Shown: one piece after another, positions 6,872 through 7,160 of the stretch | Numbering within the stretch: the stretch's first letter is position 1 | Layout: every line of letters begins with the position of its first letter | Assembly: GCA_030632525.1 (NCBI GenBank) | Contig: DAOVUP010000075.1 | Coordinates: 1-7,160 of the forward strand | Reading direction: 5' to 3' | From: Desulfobacteraceae bacterium | GTDB lineage: Bacteria; Desulfobacterota; DSM-4660; Desulfatiglandales; Desulfatiglandaceae | DNA length: 7,160 nucleotides | Program-made: the position numbers and the translations under genes | Notes under the pieces: generated by a model | Databases searched by the model: none | Told to the model about the DNA's origin: nothing | Seen by the model: only the letters and a program-made list of their open reading frames with translations

Positions 6872-7160
6872 TCAGGCGTTCCCTGCGGCCTTCATGGCGG
6901 ACAGGGGTACCAAGGATTTTCCTCGTTTTTGCGCTAATTCCATCAAGGTGGCCTGGGCCATTTCAGGGGGTTCACGACGTTCTGCATCCGGCTTGGGCTG
7001 AAGACTCATCGCCTCTGTCGTACAGGTTGTAACGCAAAGACCGCAGCCTATACAGCGATTCAGATCAACCACTGCCACGTCCTCATCCCCAATGGTAATT
7101 GCATCCATCTGGCACCTGTCCAGACAGACCTCGCAGGCGGAACATAGATCAGGGTCTACC
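6872..7160 (-). CDS. 4Fe-4S dicluster ferredoxin-domain protein, C-terminal part (5' truncated by window)
   Basis: The frame is open to the window edge, so the ATG at 7108 is internal; 95 residues are visible. Two cluster motifs are seen: CSACEVCLDRC (residues 6-16 of the fragment) and CIGCGLCVTTC about 20 residues later, both CxxCxxCxxxC, as in bacterial 2[4Fe-4S] electron carriers. The Pro that usually follows the fourth Cys is Gln in the first (CQMDAI) and Thr in the second (CTTEAM). After the second cluster comes a hydrophilic ~45-residue tail (from MSLQPKPDAERREPP to MKAAGNA) longer than in small ferredoxins, so this is probably the end of a larger iron-sulfur protein or an electron-transfer subunit. 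The partner cannot be named. It is co-directional with the NMO-like gene but separated by 237 nt of repeat DNA. Confidence 0.88.
   Translation of the reverse strand, partial: VDPDLCSACEVCLDRCQMDAITIGDEDVAVVDLNRCIGCGLCVTTCTTEAMSLQPKPDAERREPPEMAQATLMELAQKRGKSLVPLSAMKAAGNA

Overview
The window reads as chromosomal housekeeping DNA from an anaerobic bacterium, most likely a Desulfobacterota (deltaproteobacterial) lineage. The assignment is an inference. It rests on an archaeal/Thermotoga-type adenosylhomocysteinase, a bacterial GlnRS, a selenium-dependent Mo-hydroxylase maturation protein, a polyferredoxin-like protein, and intergenic spacers filled with short-period repeats and palindromes of a style I associate with sulfate reducers. 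No rRNA, tRNA, CRISPR array, transposase or phage gene is visible.

Left part, plus strand (1-2824): the C-terminal part of rsmA (16S rRNA dimethyladenosine transferase), panC (pantothenate synthetase), a 33-codon ORF and ahcY (adenosylhomocysteinase). They are closely spaced (51, 27 and 11 nt) and could be one transcription unit. RsmA consumes SAM and makes SAH; AhcY removes SAH. The 33-codon ORF between panC and ahcY has a good ribosome binding site and begins like a MetK (SAM synthetase) N-terminus, so it may be the stub of a lost metK gene.

Middle, plus strand (2825-5675): a 280-nt spacer with an inverted repeat built of 8-bp units, then glnS (glutaminyl-tRNA synthetase) preceded by a 9-codon ORF whose stop overlaps the glnS start as ATGA. 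A 7-bp tandem repeat fills the gap to a stand-alone YqeB/EF2563-family protein linked to selenium-dependent molybdenum hydroxylases.

Right part, minus strand (5672-7160): a nitronate monooxygenase/2-nitropropane dioxygenase-like flavoprotein that overlaps the YqeB-family gene tail to tail by 4 nt, a 237-nt spacer occupied by a nested palindromic element, and the C-terminal part of a protein with two [4Fe-4S] motifs running off the window edge.

I see no strong candidate for a wholly new multi-gene system. The most interesting material lies in the spacers (three different repeat architectures, the possible metK remnant, the glnS leader ORF) and in the flavoprotein, which lacks the histidine expected of a true nitronate monooxygenase.
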